Positions 31,946 to 42,870 of a DNA stretch of 64,000 nt are shown one piece after another. The position numbers and the translations under genes were made by a program. The notes under the pieces were generated by a model, which did no database searches, was not told the DNA's origin, and saw only the letters and a list, made by a program, of their open reading frames with translations. Origin of the DNA: Chelonoidis abingdonii (Eukaryota; Chordata; Testudines; Testudinidae); assembly GCF_003597395.2 (NCBI RefSeq), contig NC_133773.1, positions 130,308,993-130,372,992 of the forward strand, read 5' to 3'. How positions within the stretch are numbered: position 1 is the stretch's first letter; each line of letters begins with the position of its first letter.

Positions 31946-34900
31946 TATAAGGGTACTTTACTTCCCCAAGTCTTAACTGCTCTAGCTAAACTTCCTTCAC
32001 AATATACAACTAGTCATAATATACAAATCCTTTGATATGAACAAGATTAGTCCAGAAGAATTTGTGATATCTTGAATGTAGGACAGATCAATTTTTGACC
32101 AGATTAAAAAAAACAGATGGGGATGGGGATAAAAATACTTTTTTGGAAAGTACCATTTAAAGTCATAGCTATGACATAACTTCTATTTGAATTATATTCC
32201 AGTCATTGCTAATATTCAAAAAAAGTTTAACAGTTCTATACTGAAAGGGAGGGGAAAAGACCCATTTAAAAAAAAAAAGTTCAAATTTTGTTCCACAACT
32301 TTAGTTATAATCCAGATTCCTATACTGTAATGCAAAGCATAATCACTCACTTATTGAGATAGACTGGTGCGCGCATGCGCGCGCGCACACACACACACAC
32401 ACGAAAGCCAAGAGAGATAAATGAACAATGTGACATTTAGATATATACAATCACAACCAAAAGATCAATACAGGAATTCTGAAGGGTTGCAAGAACAAAA
32501 TTTTTTTTATTGAGTTGTTATTTTAAACCATTAGAAGAAAGATGGCTAAACATGTGAAAGGTAAATACATTACTCCAGCATTAACAAATACGGTTATAGT
32601 GTACACATTTTAACATTTGTATATAAGATTAGTTTTGGTGACAAGATAAAGCAAGAATCCCCCAAAGCAGACAGATGAAACTTCTGTATTTGTGTTATAA
32701 ATACAAGACAACGAATGTGATTTTAAAAGTAAAATTCCTCTACAGACTTCAACTATTCCCTGTATTTAATCTAGCAGAAGTGCAGTCCCTGGGTTCAAAT
32801 TTTTTCCAATATCTGTTTTTAGAAAGAATCATAAAAATGTCCAAATACCCCTTTTTGTTTAAATTGACCAAATGGCACCTATTTGCCTGAAGCAATAAAG
32901 TAGACAGTATTCAAGAGATAAATCGATAGTAGGAAAGAGAGAGGCTGGGGTTTCAACTGAAAGTTAGGCTGCTGAATGCTGACATTATTGATTTTAGCTA
33001 GTTCAGCTGGCCTTGTAATTAAAATGTAAATTTGAGAAAGAGATTATGTCCTGACAGAAATGGTGGGATTAGGAGGAGATAAAAGCCCCTCAGTCAAAAT
33101 TCAGAGAAAGAAATGAGAAAGAAAGAGCACAGGTTTCCTCAGCTGTGTGGATTTAGACTAAATTTAACTACTTCAGATTCACCTACATTTAATTGAAAAA
33201 ACAGAGATAGAATATAAACAAGTATTATGAACTACAACTTTCTTGGAACAATATAATATTTAATTTCTGTTTCACATTTTAAGGAGTCCTACCCAAGCCA
33301 AGTATGTGTAATTTATATTAATATACACACACAAGCAAAACTCTCATGGAAATTTACCAGGTTGGGTATAATATTTACCCACTCGCCAGTTACCATCATG
33401 ATCATGAAAAAACTAAAGATATTTTTTTCACCAAATACAGTAAGCTGGGTGAAGAGAATTTTGCAAGGCATGTTCTATATGAACACACAGAAGTACTCCC
33501 ACACAGTACTCCTAACCTGTGCCCACAAAAACAAATGACAAAGCTTCCATTGTCTTCAGAATCCAGGCTATAATATCTATGTATGCATATACACAATGTG
33601 TGGAAACAAACTATGGTATGTGATAATGTATTGTAAAGGTTTCATTATTTGCGAGGGTTCCATCACTCATGAGGGATGAAACCTTGAGTGAATTATGCAG
33701 ATCATCCCCAACAGGTGCTACAATCTTTTCAGATCACATAGCATCATGTATTTTTGAAATTCATTTCAGAAGTGTTTTAGAGTGTGCTTTATTTTAAACC
33801 ACTTTACTGGGATCCTCTCTCCTATCCTTCCACCTCTGAAGGCAGGCTCCCTGGGTAACATGACTTCAGCTATAGACCTCTGAGGTAAAGAAAAAGCTAA
33901 ATGGTTTAAAAAGTTTCTGAAAATGACTGAAAAGAGCTTTTTAAAAAAATATCTAAAATGGTTTAACAGTATCTTGGAGCCTTCCAGGGCTCCAAGTATT
34001 GTACGCTGCACTGGGAAGCTCAGAATCTTCATTTCTGATGGCACCCATTTCTAGTCCTGTAGGTGTATGAGGTATCTGACAAAACCAGCTAAACAAAAAA
34101 AACCCCCCAAAGCAGCTGTGTGAAGTGCTAGGAGGTTTGAAATGTTAGCTATAATTCTGGCAAATATAGATGTTTTAACTGAGTGCAAGTGAGGTAATTA
34201 TATGCATGATAAAAACAATACATCACATGGACATACACAGAGCTTCCTGAAGAAAGGCTGAAAGATTCTTTTATAATGAAAAGTGTAAGGCAACCTAAAT
34301 ATAAAGGTCACTACCAGCTCCCCCTATAATCCACACATGTTCACTGACAAATTTTCATTAAAGTTGCTGTAACTGCACATTAAAAATCCTAAGCTATAAA
34401 AAACATAATTAATAGCTAAGGTCATTAACTACAGAAATTAAATTACATTACACATCTTATGTGGTTTGACAAAACAATTATAGACATGCTAACAATTATA
34501 ACCTTAATGCTCATTATAACCTTATCTCTGCCCTATTTTTAATCTAGTATAGGATGACAGCACTCCGATGACTTCAGACACTATATCCCTCTGAACCTGC
34601 AACTTTTACTAAATTTACCACGACTGCTCTGTGACAAATTTTCTACTCTATTAATGTGCACGTGAACAGTCTCCTTGTAAAATTAATCCTATGGACAAAC
34701 CTACAAGATGCTGATTGTGTTATGCAGTGTTCAGCACCTTCAACTTCTATGAACTTCAGTGGGAGATGAATGTAGTCACCAACTTGAGGAAGGGCCTACA
34801 GATTTCAGAAGGACCTTACTTACAAGAGGGACCCATGCATGGATGTGTGGAAGTATTTTCATAATCTACTCCTTCATCTATATGAGAAAGAAACAATTTT

Positions 34901-35205
34901 AACATTTTGCTGGAAGTAGAAAAATTTTAATCACGTTTTTCTGTAAATGTGCAAATATTCAATTTATATTAAATTCTTAGGTATATTTTATAATGACAAA
35001 ATATATTGTATTATTTTTCTTTATGGGTTGCTGTAAAAGGGATATTTTTGTCTGAATATTTTTTTTAATGTTATGTAATGTAGCCATTTTACTTTTAAAT
35101 TAATAGCTAAAATATTTCTAACAATTGCATGCACTGAGGAAAAACTTTAATTTTTTTTGTATACAGTGATCAAAGTCAAAGTTGTAATTTGAATATTGCC
35201 TATCA
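31946..35205. other. intron, nothing but simple sequence
   Basis: AT-rich intron with no recognised repeat family apart from the alternating purine-pyrimidine tract at 32367-32402. Frames at 33346-33573 and 33766-34044 lack motifs. Confidence 0.5.
32367..32402. repeat. alternating purine-pyrimidine tract (GC)n(CA)n
   Basis: 36 bases alternate purine and pyrimidine without a break: a GC-rich half (gtgcgcgcatgcgcgcgcgc) followed by (AC) repeats. Such tracts can adopt Z-DNA and are unstable in length. Confidence 0.9.
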
Positions 35206-35428
35206 CAGGGGTTCTCAAACTGGGGGTTGGGACCCCTCAGGGGGTTGCGAGGTTATTACATGGGGGGTAGCGAACTGTCAACCTCCATCCCAAATCCCGC
35301 TTTGCCGCCACCATTTATAATGGTGTTAAATATATTAAAAAGTGTTTTTAATTTATAAGGGGGGGGGGTCACACTCAGAGGCTTGCTATGTGAAAGAGGT
35401 CACCAGTAAAAAAGTTTGAGAGCCACTA
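35206..35428 (-). repeat. hAT MITE, inverse orientation
   Basis: 223 bp from caggggttctcaaactgggg to agtttgagagccacta, complement of the 36165 family. Flanked by gcctatca and ggctatca (7 of 8 match). A G-run at about 35360-35368 lies within. Confidence 0.8.
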
Positions 35429-36164
35429 GGCTATCACCTCTAGGCAGATTTCTGATAAACCATTTATTAAGGGCAGTATTATTTTAATTATGTAGTCAGT
35501 AACCTTAACTATTCATTCCCTCAATTTTAAAAAAAAATTTAAATAGCAACTTTAATCTTAATTTAACAAAAGTCTTTATACTTCCTTTTTTTAAAAAGAA
35601 AAAATATGCTTGTTTAATCAGAGGTATTATCTTCTGAATTAAGATAATGAACTGTGTGTTAATACTGTTGTCTTCTGATAGGGAAGAAGAGGCTCCTAAA
35701 TTCTGCAGGGTATAGAAAGCAGGGGATAATGCTGTTTCTTACTCCCTTTTCAATAACTGCTCTGAGTTTTTCCCTATAGAAGTCAACAACTGCCTGTAAA
35801 TTATCCATGTAACCTAATGGACTAATTGGTCTAGTGCTAATGTTGCAGCTCTATCATGCTCTTGGTTCTGAATTTAATTTCTGAGAACGGGACTATGAAT
35901 TCTAATGTTCTTCTGTCTATTTACTTTGGTCTTCTCCAAGTTTCTGAAGAATGACTGCACATAACCTGAGGGGCACTGAGACATCCCTTTTGCAGCTCCT
36001 AGTCCTGAGTTACACGGAGCAGGATCATTGAGCCCGGGAAGGAGGGTTTTGAGTTCTGTAATGCATCTACTCTCAACTGAAGAACAGTTGGAATTTATGA
36101 AGTCCCGATCCCAAGAATGAAACTCAAGATCCACAACATATTAGACCTACGATATTAGCTAAAC
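35429..36164. other. intron, nothing recognised
   Basis: AT-rich spacer between two hAT MITEs. No feature seen. The minus frame at 35874-36134 has no known motif. Confidence 0.5.
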
Positions 36165-36398
36165 CAGTGGCTCTCAAACTTTTTTTTTTTTTTTTTTTTT
36201 ACTGGTGATTCCTTTCACATAGCATGCCTCTGAGTGCACCCCCCCTTATAAATTAAAAACACTTTTTAATATATTTAACACCATTATAAATGCTGGAGGC
36301 AAAGCAGGATCTGGGATGGAGGTTGACCGCTCGTGACCCTCCATGTAATAACCTTGCGACCCCCTAAGGGGTCTCTACCCGCAGTTTGAAAACCCCTG
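36165..36398 (+). repeat. hAT MITE, perfect 8-bp TSD
   Basis: 234 bp from cagtggctctcaaact to gcagtttgaaaacccctg, flanked by the exact repeat agctaaac (36157-36164 and 36399-36406). Contains a poly-T run of about 20 near the left end. Same family as 24472 and 35206. Confidence 0.9.
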
Positions 36399-36447
36399 AG
36401 CTAAACAAACCTACTGAGTTAAATGGAGAATGTACAATCCCTTAGTG

Positions 36448-36526
36448 ACTGAGTCCTGATTCAGGAAAGCATCCCTACCGGAAGTTAGCTAAAGCATGTG
36501 CTTTCTTGAATCTGTGCCTGAAAAAA
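36448..36526. repeat. palindromic short MITE copy
   Basis: Bounded by gtcctgattcaggaaagca and gctttcttgaatctgtgcc, roughly complementary ends. A degraded relative of the CTTAAG palindrome copies at 4705, 7645, 47700 and 62846. Confidence 0.5.
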
Positions 36527-37043
36527 GAACTGGAGACAGAGTTCCCTTACCCCAGTTCACCTAACACTTGATCTTCATTTTTAGGCAGAACATTTAACAA
36601 AATTCACCCAGTAGATGTGGGGTCCTGTTAGGTGAGTTTAATAAATAAGTGCACATCTAATATAGAATGGACATAGGGAGGAAAGAAAACTCACACCAAG
36701 TGTAGCCCATAGGATCCCAAATGTGTTCACAAATACTTATCCCCTAAAATTGTAAGGTGTGGATAAAGTTGATCAACTGCATATTTTCATTTTTGCAGTT
36801 ACTCAACTTAAAGAAGCAATTTTAGCCATCTACAAAGGAAGATAAGAAAACAAAGGGGACAGTGTGCATTTATTTTTGTTAAAATAATTTCACTGTATAT
36901 GTAAATTAAGACTTGATCCTTATGCTTTTCAAAAATTTCAAGTAAATCAAGAACTAGGCAATCCTGGCTTCAGGGATCACAAATAAGTTACATACAATAT
37001 GCATAATGCACATAATGTGCATAATAACAACTATAATCTAATT
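36527..37043. other. intron, nothing recognised
   Basis: No feature beyond a short repeated word cataatgcacataatgtgca at about 37000-37022. Confidence 0.5.
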
Positions 37044-37630
37044 TATGCTTTGGGGCTTCAACCAGTTGCCTGCAAGGGTCAGGGGGCAGTTTTCCCCCCC
37101 AATCTACCACTGTAATTTTTGGGGGAGGGTTTTGCCACAGCTAGAAATAAGATACTGATTGGGGTGGACTGGTGTTCTGAGGTGGTAAAGAGAATCTTCT
37201 CTCAGGCCTGGTCTACACTATGCATTTAAACCAATTTTAGCAGCATTAAACCGATTTAACGTGTACCCATCCACACAATGAGGCCCTTTATATCGATATA
37301 AAGGGCTCTTTAAATCAGTTTCTGTACTCCTCCCCGACGAGAGAAGTAGCGCTAAAATCGGTATTACCATATCAAATTAGGGTTAGTGTGGCCGCAAATC
37401 GACGGTATTGGCCTCCGGGCGGTATCCCACAGTGCCCCATTGTGACCGCTCTGGAAAGCGATCTGAACTTGGAGGCACTGGCCAGGTAGACAGGAAAAGC
37501 CCCGTGAACTTTTGAATTTCATTTCCTGTTTGCCCAGCGTGGAGCTCTGATCAGCACGAGTGGCGATGCAGTCCCAAATCCAAAAAGAGCTCCAGCATGG
37601 ACCATATGGGAGATACTGGATCTGATCGCT
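37044..37630. repeat. clean copy of a locally duplicated segment
   Basis: First copy: ggcttcaaccagttgcctgc, gtggactggtgttctgaggt, gttagtgtggccgcaaatcg, ggagatactggatctgatcg. The same words in the same order recur from 37649 to about 38645, with many small insertions and differences. Confidence 0.8.
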
Positions 37631-40527
37631 GTATAACTAGGTAACAAGGTTATGCTTGGGCTTCAACCAGTTGCCTGCAAGGGTCAGGGGGCGCTTTTCC
37701 TCCGCAATTACCACTGTAATTGTTGGGGGAGGGGTTTTTGCAACAAGCTACAAAAATCACACAGATTCTCACAAGTGGCCGAGATTGCGGGTGGACTGGT
37801 GTTCTGAGGTGGAAAGAAGAATCTTCTTCAGGCTGGTCTACACCAACTAGGAGTGCCCATTAAACCCACATTTAGCTACCCACACACCCCATTCCAGGGC
37901 CCTAACCCACACACACACACTATCCAGGGGGACCCAACACAAAACCCCAGGGGCCCACACACACATTTCAGGGGCTCCTAAACCTAGGCCAAAAACCCCA
38001 ATAATCCCACAGAGCCCCGATTTCAGGGCAAAAAAACGGTATTTCCTGGGGCCCTAACCATAGGGCCCAACAAGAGACACCCATCCAGGGGCGCCGCCAC
38101 TCCTAAAAAACCCGTAATTTGAGGCACGTGTACCATCCACCACATGAAAGGAACACCCTTTAATCGCCAATTATTACCACGGAGCTCTTGTGAACTCATC
38201 CTATAGCTAGAGACTCCCGACCACGAGAGCAGTAGCGCATAATAACCAGGGGTCGATCTAACACCCTAGTAAGCGGAAATTCGGGTTAGTGTGGCGCAAA
38301 TCGACGGTCAATACCTGCGCCTCCGCGGCCAGGTATCCCTATTCGGCCGTGCCTCACATGTACGTAGGGGACCCGAGATACCTGGAACAAGCGATTCTGA
38401 ACTGTGAGGCACTGGCGGGGGAGGTAAACAGGCACAAAGCAACCGTTGGGAGGGACCCTCAATTAACTCGAATTTCCTCAGGAGTCTCCCCCTGATACTT
38501 CGTGAGCCAGCGTGGGGAGCTCCTGAGACCAATCAGCACGACGCTATTGGTCGAATGCCACCAGGTGCGCCACAATCCCAACAGGGAGGGCTGGCCCAGC
38601 CACTCAAAGACCCATAATGGAAGATACTGGCATCTGATCGCGTATGGGGCAGACAAAATCTGTTCTATCACACCTCATTACAGAAAGAGCAAACAATGGT
38701 CCTAACAAAGGGCATTTGATAACAAATCTCCAGGCTATGAAATGAGGCACCCGAGTCTTTAAAGCCACAGTGCGCCTGACAACGAAGGAAGGCCCAAGAA
38801 CAAACCGGAACGGCCCCCCTTCCAACACAATGGGGGGGAAGGGGGGAAAAAAAGGGAGAGGGTACTGAGGAAGCTCCCAAGGTATCACACAGTCCCCCAG
38901 CCGTCCTCCCGAAGAAAGCATTATGCATTACTTTGACTGAAGCCCTCCATGCCTGTAGGGTCCAAACACATTGTCTGGGGTGGTTCAGGCTAAGCTCGTC
39001 AATACCCCTCCCTCTCCGGAAGAAAGGGACCAAATTTAAAATTACTACGGTTTCTTGACCTGGTTTGGTCCATGTCAACCCCCTATGTCTACCTGATGCT
39101 GCTGGTAAGACAAACTGACTGCGGGACGTAAGAGCAGCTATCCGCTTCCTCTTAAAACTCCCGGTGGCAAACAGTAAATTGCTTGCTATCTGCTGAGTGC
39201 TCCGCTGTGGCAGGCTGAGGCCGCCGGGGCTGCAGAAGGCCGCCATGGGTCAAAAAAAGGAATGAACCAATCCTGAGTCATTGCAGCTCAGATCAGTACA
39301 GAATCGTCAGGCCGGGGTTACACCGCCTCACTCATAGCACAACTGCGCGGGGTACAGGCTTTGTAAAGCGGGTCCATCGGAGCCCCCCTCCTTTCTCCTA
39401 TCGAACCTGTGTAAAGAAAAAAAATTAGTACTGCTTACTCGAGACAGCATAGGCACCCTGCGAGAGCATCGACTGAGCGGGGGCACAACCACCATCTTTC
39501 CCACCTCTCCCGCAACGCGCCGCTAAACCTCTGTCCTCGCGAAGCTAAAGAGCAGTGTTGGAGGCTGCTCCCCGTCAATTTTATCTCAACTAACAAAAAG
39601 TCAGCTGTCTTCCTTACTTATTTCTGCATCTTCTATGAGTATTATGCCACACTCTTCAATATCACCAAAAATGGGAGGGGGAACACTGCCCACGGTAGAC
39701 CCAGGAAGTTTGGGGAGGAGAGGACGCCCAGAAAGCAAAACAGGTGGCGCAGTTTTTTCTCGCATGGCAGGCAGGGCGCCACACGGATGGCACTTACAGC
39801 TCATCATTTCTGTAGGATCTGACACGGAGCAGCTGTGCTCTCTGGTTCTCTGATACACTGGTTCTCTAGTACACTTGCCCCACATTCTAGGCAGGGCTGA
39901 CTATTTTTAGATACCATAAAGGAGGGATTGACTCGGGGAGTCATTTCCATTTTTGTCTTTGCGTCCCCAGCCGACCTCAGGCAGGGGCACCCATGACAAC
40001 AGCAGACAGTACAGAACGACAGATAACCGTGTCTGCTGTCATGCAAAGGCAAATGAATGGCGCTGTGTAGCGCTGCAGTATCGCCTCTGTCAGCGGCACT
40101 CAGTACACATACGGTGATAGTAAAAAAAGGCTGAACGGGCTCCATGGTTGCCGTGCTGTGGTGTCTGCCAGGGCCATCCAGGGGAAAAGGGAGCAAAATG
40201 ATTGTCTGACGTTGCTTTCACGGAGGAAGGAAGGAATGACGACATTTACCCAGAACCACCCGCGACAATGATTTTTGCCTCATCAGGCACTGGGATCTCA
40301 ACCCAGAATTCCAAGGAGTGGAGGAGACTGCGGAAACTATGGGATACCTACGGAATAGCTACCCACAGTGCAATGCTCCAGAAATCGACGTTAGCCTCGG
40401 ACCACGGACGCACACTGCCAAATTAATGTGCTTAGCGTGGCCGCGTGCACTCGACTTTATACAATCTGTTTTATAAAACCGGTTTATGTAAAAGCGGAAT
40501 AATCCTGTAGTGCAGACATACCCTCAG
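37203..40527 (+). mobile_element. PIF/Harbinger DNA transposon, damaged and misassembled
   Basis: Left end ggcctggtctacactatgca and right end gtagtgcagacataccctca form the inverted ends of a turtle Harbinger family. The first 440 bp look clean and lead to the start of the Myb/SANT-like DNA-binding protein at about 37566 (atgcagtcccaaatcc...). The expected reading into an R-A-P-A-W type start is already frameshifted there. From 37649 the sequence restarts with a noisy repeat of 37044-37630, and up to about 40400 it is rich in scattered insertions. No open frame of the DNA-binding protein or of a transposase can be read. Confidence 0.62.
37649..38645. repeat. noisy second copy of 37044-37630
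   Basis: Contains gggcttcaaccagttgcctg, gtggactggtgttctgaggt, gttagtgtggcgcaaatcga and gaagatactggcatctgatcg in order, but is about 1.7 times as long because of scattered insertions, especially at 37850-38280. This is the error profile of an uncorrected long read, so I treat it as probable assembly artefact and call no genes in it. Confidence 0.75.
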
Positions 40528-40534
40528 ATGTGTG

Positions 40535-40930
40535 GCTGGTGTGTCTTGCTCACACCCTCAGGGTCTAAGTAATCAGCAGACAAAGCTAGAAAGGAATCCC
40601 GCCCCCCCCGGTCAAATTGGCAAGCACGTGGTTGATTTTTTGCCTCTCTCTGCAGCACAGGGCATGGATCGCTTGCTAGGATCACCTAGGCACGTCGCCT
40701 AATCAATTCCCTGCTATTGCAGGGGCCTCAAGGCAGTCATGGTGCCTCAGTCTCTGCCTGCGGCACACAACTATTTCATTTCCAGAGGACTAAAAGGTAG
40801 TAATTTAAGTTACCAGGCTCAATACGGGGGGAGAGAAATGGGTGAAATGAAAAGGCTTATGATATGCAGGAGGTCACACTAGATAAATTAATGGTCCATT
40901 CTGGCCTTAAACTCGATGAAACGATGTTTG
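40535..40930 (+). repeat. interspersed repeat with CR1-like tail
   Basis: The last 65 bases (gcaggaggtcacactagata ... ttctggccttaaactc, then gatgaaacgat) resemble a common turtle retroelement 3' tail. The upstream part (tgtggctggtgtgtcttgct, acagggcatggatcgcttgc) seems to belong to the same unit. Family name not certain. Confidence 0.4.
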
Positions 40931-41149
40931 AAGCTGAATCTCCAAAGACAATGAAGGACCCTAGTGTCCAAAGATTTATTCACTGAGACCATTAAGGAAA
41001 GTCAACTACATATAAACAGAGTAAAAAAATTTTGAGAGATTCCTGGGGAAAAAAATATAGAAATCAAAGAATTTGTCAGAAGTCTTTGCAAAGAGCTATC
41101 TGAAATCCAAATAATCTGAATAGGAAACAATTCCTAGACCTCTAACAAT

Positions 41150-41490
41150 CCCCACAGGCCTAATTCTGTCCCCCACATTATTCATCAATCATCTCTACAA
41201 AGCCACTGGGGGGCTGACAAGACAACATGGACTGAAGTGCTAGCATTATGGAGATGACGTCCAGCTCTACATCTGCTTTGTGTCATAAGCAAGCAGCACA
41301 ACCCAAATATTTTTGTTGCCTAGCAAAAATCAGCATTCAGCTAAAGCTGAACCTAGGCAAGTCTGAGGTAATGCTGATGAGAAAAAGAAAAGAACTTTAA
41401 GGATCTTGGTTTTTCTATCAAATTCCACAATATCAAGAGCATCTGCCTCCATATATTGACACTCAGCAGCCTTGGGATAGGGTTTAGAGT
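41150..41490 (+). mobile_element. L2 LINE relic, first part
   Basis: Conceptual plus-strand translation near 41165-41280 gives pieces such as PTLFIINL, HYGDDVQLYIC, matching the L2 reverse-transcriptase box (...LF-IYL...HCYADDTQLY). The catalytic ADD reads GDD. It is old and frame-broken. It is cut at about 41490 by the CR1 and appears to resume after 42318. Confidence 0.6.
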
Positions 41491-42318
41491 GAGCCTAGAC
41501 ATATTGGAGGACTGGACCAAAAGAAATCTGATGAGGTTCAACAAGGACAAGTGCACAATCCTGCACTAGGAAGGAAGAATTCCATGCACTGCTACAGCCT
41601 AGGGACCACCTGGCTAAGTGACAGTTCTGCAGAAAAAGACCTGTGGACTATAGTGGATGAGAAGCTGGATATGAATCAATAGCATGACCTTGTTGCCAAG
41701 AAGGCTAATGGCATGTTGAGCTACATTAGTAGGAGCACTGCCAGTGTATCGAGGGAAGTGATTATTCCCCTCTATTCGGCACTGGTGAGGCCACATCTGG
41801 AGTACTGCATTCAGTTTTGGGCCCCCCACTACAGAAAGGATTTGAACAAATTGGAGAGAGTCCAGCAGCTGGCAAGGAAAATGATTAGGGGGCTGGGGCA
41901 CAAGACTTATGAGGAGATGCTGAGGGAACTGGGCTTATTTAGTCTGCATAAGAGAAGAGTGAGTGGGGATTTGATAGCAGCCTTCAACTACCTGAAAGGA
42001 GGTTTCAAAGAGGATGGAGCTAGGCTGTTCTCAGTGGTCACAGATGACAGAACAAGGAGCAATGGTCTCAAGTTGCAGTGGGGGAAGTCTAGGTTGGATA
42101 TTATGAAAAACTGTTTCACTAGGAGGGTGGTGAAACACTGGAATGTACTACCTAGGGAGGTGGTGGAATCTCTTTCCTTAGAGGTTTTTAAGGCCCAGCT
42201 TGACAAAGCCCTGGCTGGGATGATTTAGTTGGGTTGCTCCTGCTTTGAGCAGGCGGTTGAAGTAGATGACCTCCTGAGGTCTCTTCCAACCCTAATCTTC
42301 TATGATTCTATGATCATT
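41491..42318 (+). mobile_element. CR1 LINE, 3' part
   Basis: Plus-strand CR1. The frame 41713-42228 (171 residues, unbroken) has [40 protein letters not shown] and [20 protein letters not shown]. It ends with ttccaaccctaatcttctat and gattctatgat, the CR1 3' repeat. Only the end of the RT protein is present. It matches the CR1 at 5664-6395 closely, so both are from one subfamily. Confidence 0.9.
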
Positions 42319-42870
42319 TTGGGCTCTTCAAAGTTACAGGATAGTTACCAAAGTTATAGCATAATACTCCTCATTTCTATCTGCAACTGCACAGAAGACT
42401 GTGCCCCATTTTATCATCCACACCGATCTATACATTCATGACCTTCAGCCTCGGTCAAAACTCCTCAATGTTGAGGCACAAAGCCACATCATGAAAAGCA
42501 ATCAATTGTTATGAGATACAGCATCCCATTGGCAACAAAAGTCACTAGTCACCTCACTCCAGTACTCACCTCTTCAATCTATTACTTAAGCACTGTCCAG
42601 TTCAAGATCATTGTCATGACAGTCTAACCCCTCCATGGAATTGGTTCTAGCCATATGGAAGATTGCCTCCTCTCCTCTCTTCTCCCCTCCCCAACTGTGA
42701 CCTATTATAACAGTTCCACTGTACTGGGACAATGAAACCAACAAGGGGAAATTAATGAGAGCAGAACTTTCACGGCAGTGGGATTTAGACAATGGAACTA
42801 ATTTCCACAAGATATATCAATAACCACAGACCTCACCACTTTTAAAACTAAATGTACATCATCAAAAAAT
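42319..42870 (+). mobile_element. L2 LINE relic, second part (tentative)
   Basis: Fragments such as ggatttagacaatggaacta with atttccaca and, further on, caccacttttaaaactaaat resemble the L2 3' coding end (...W--LP----...F---L). If right, the CR1 landed inside an older L2. No open frame. Confidence 0.4.

Noticed and set aside
32367..32402. CRISPR-like or other prokaryotic array
   Set aside because: Simple dinucleotide repeat only; nothing in the window is prokaryotic.
35874..36134. Minus-strand 86-residue frame as an extra UVSSA exon
   Set aside because: The exons at 50657 and 24948 already join in phase and in protein sequence, so no exon is expected between them.
38668..39246. 192-residue minus-strand open frame
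   Set aside because: Lies in sequence with a raw-read error pattern inside a Harbinger element and shows no known motif.
41713..42228. 171-residue open frame as a host gene
   Set aside because: Motifs such as [14 protein letters not shown] and the ttctatga tail identify it as CR1 LINE.
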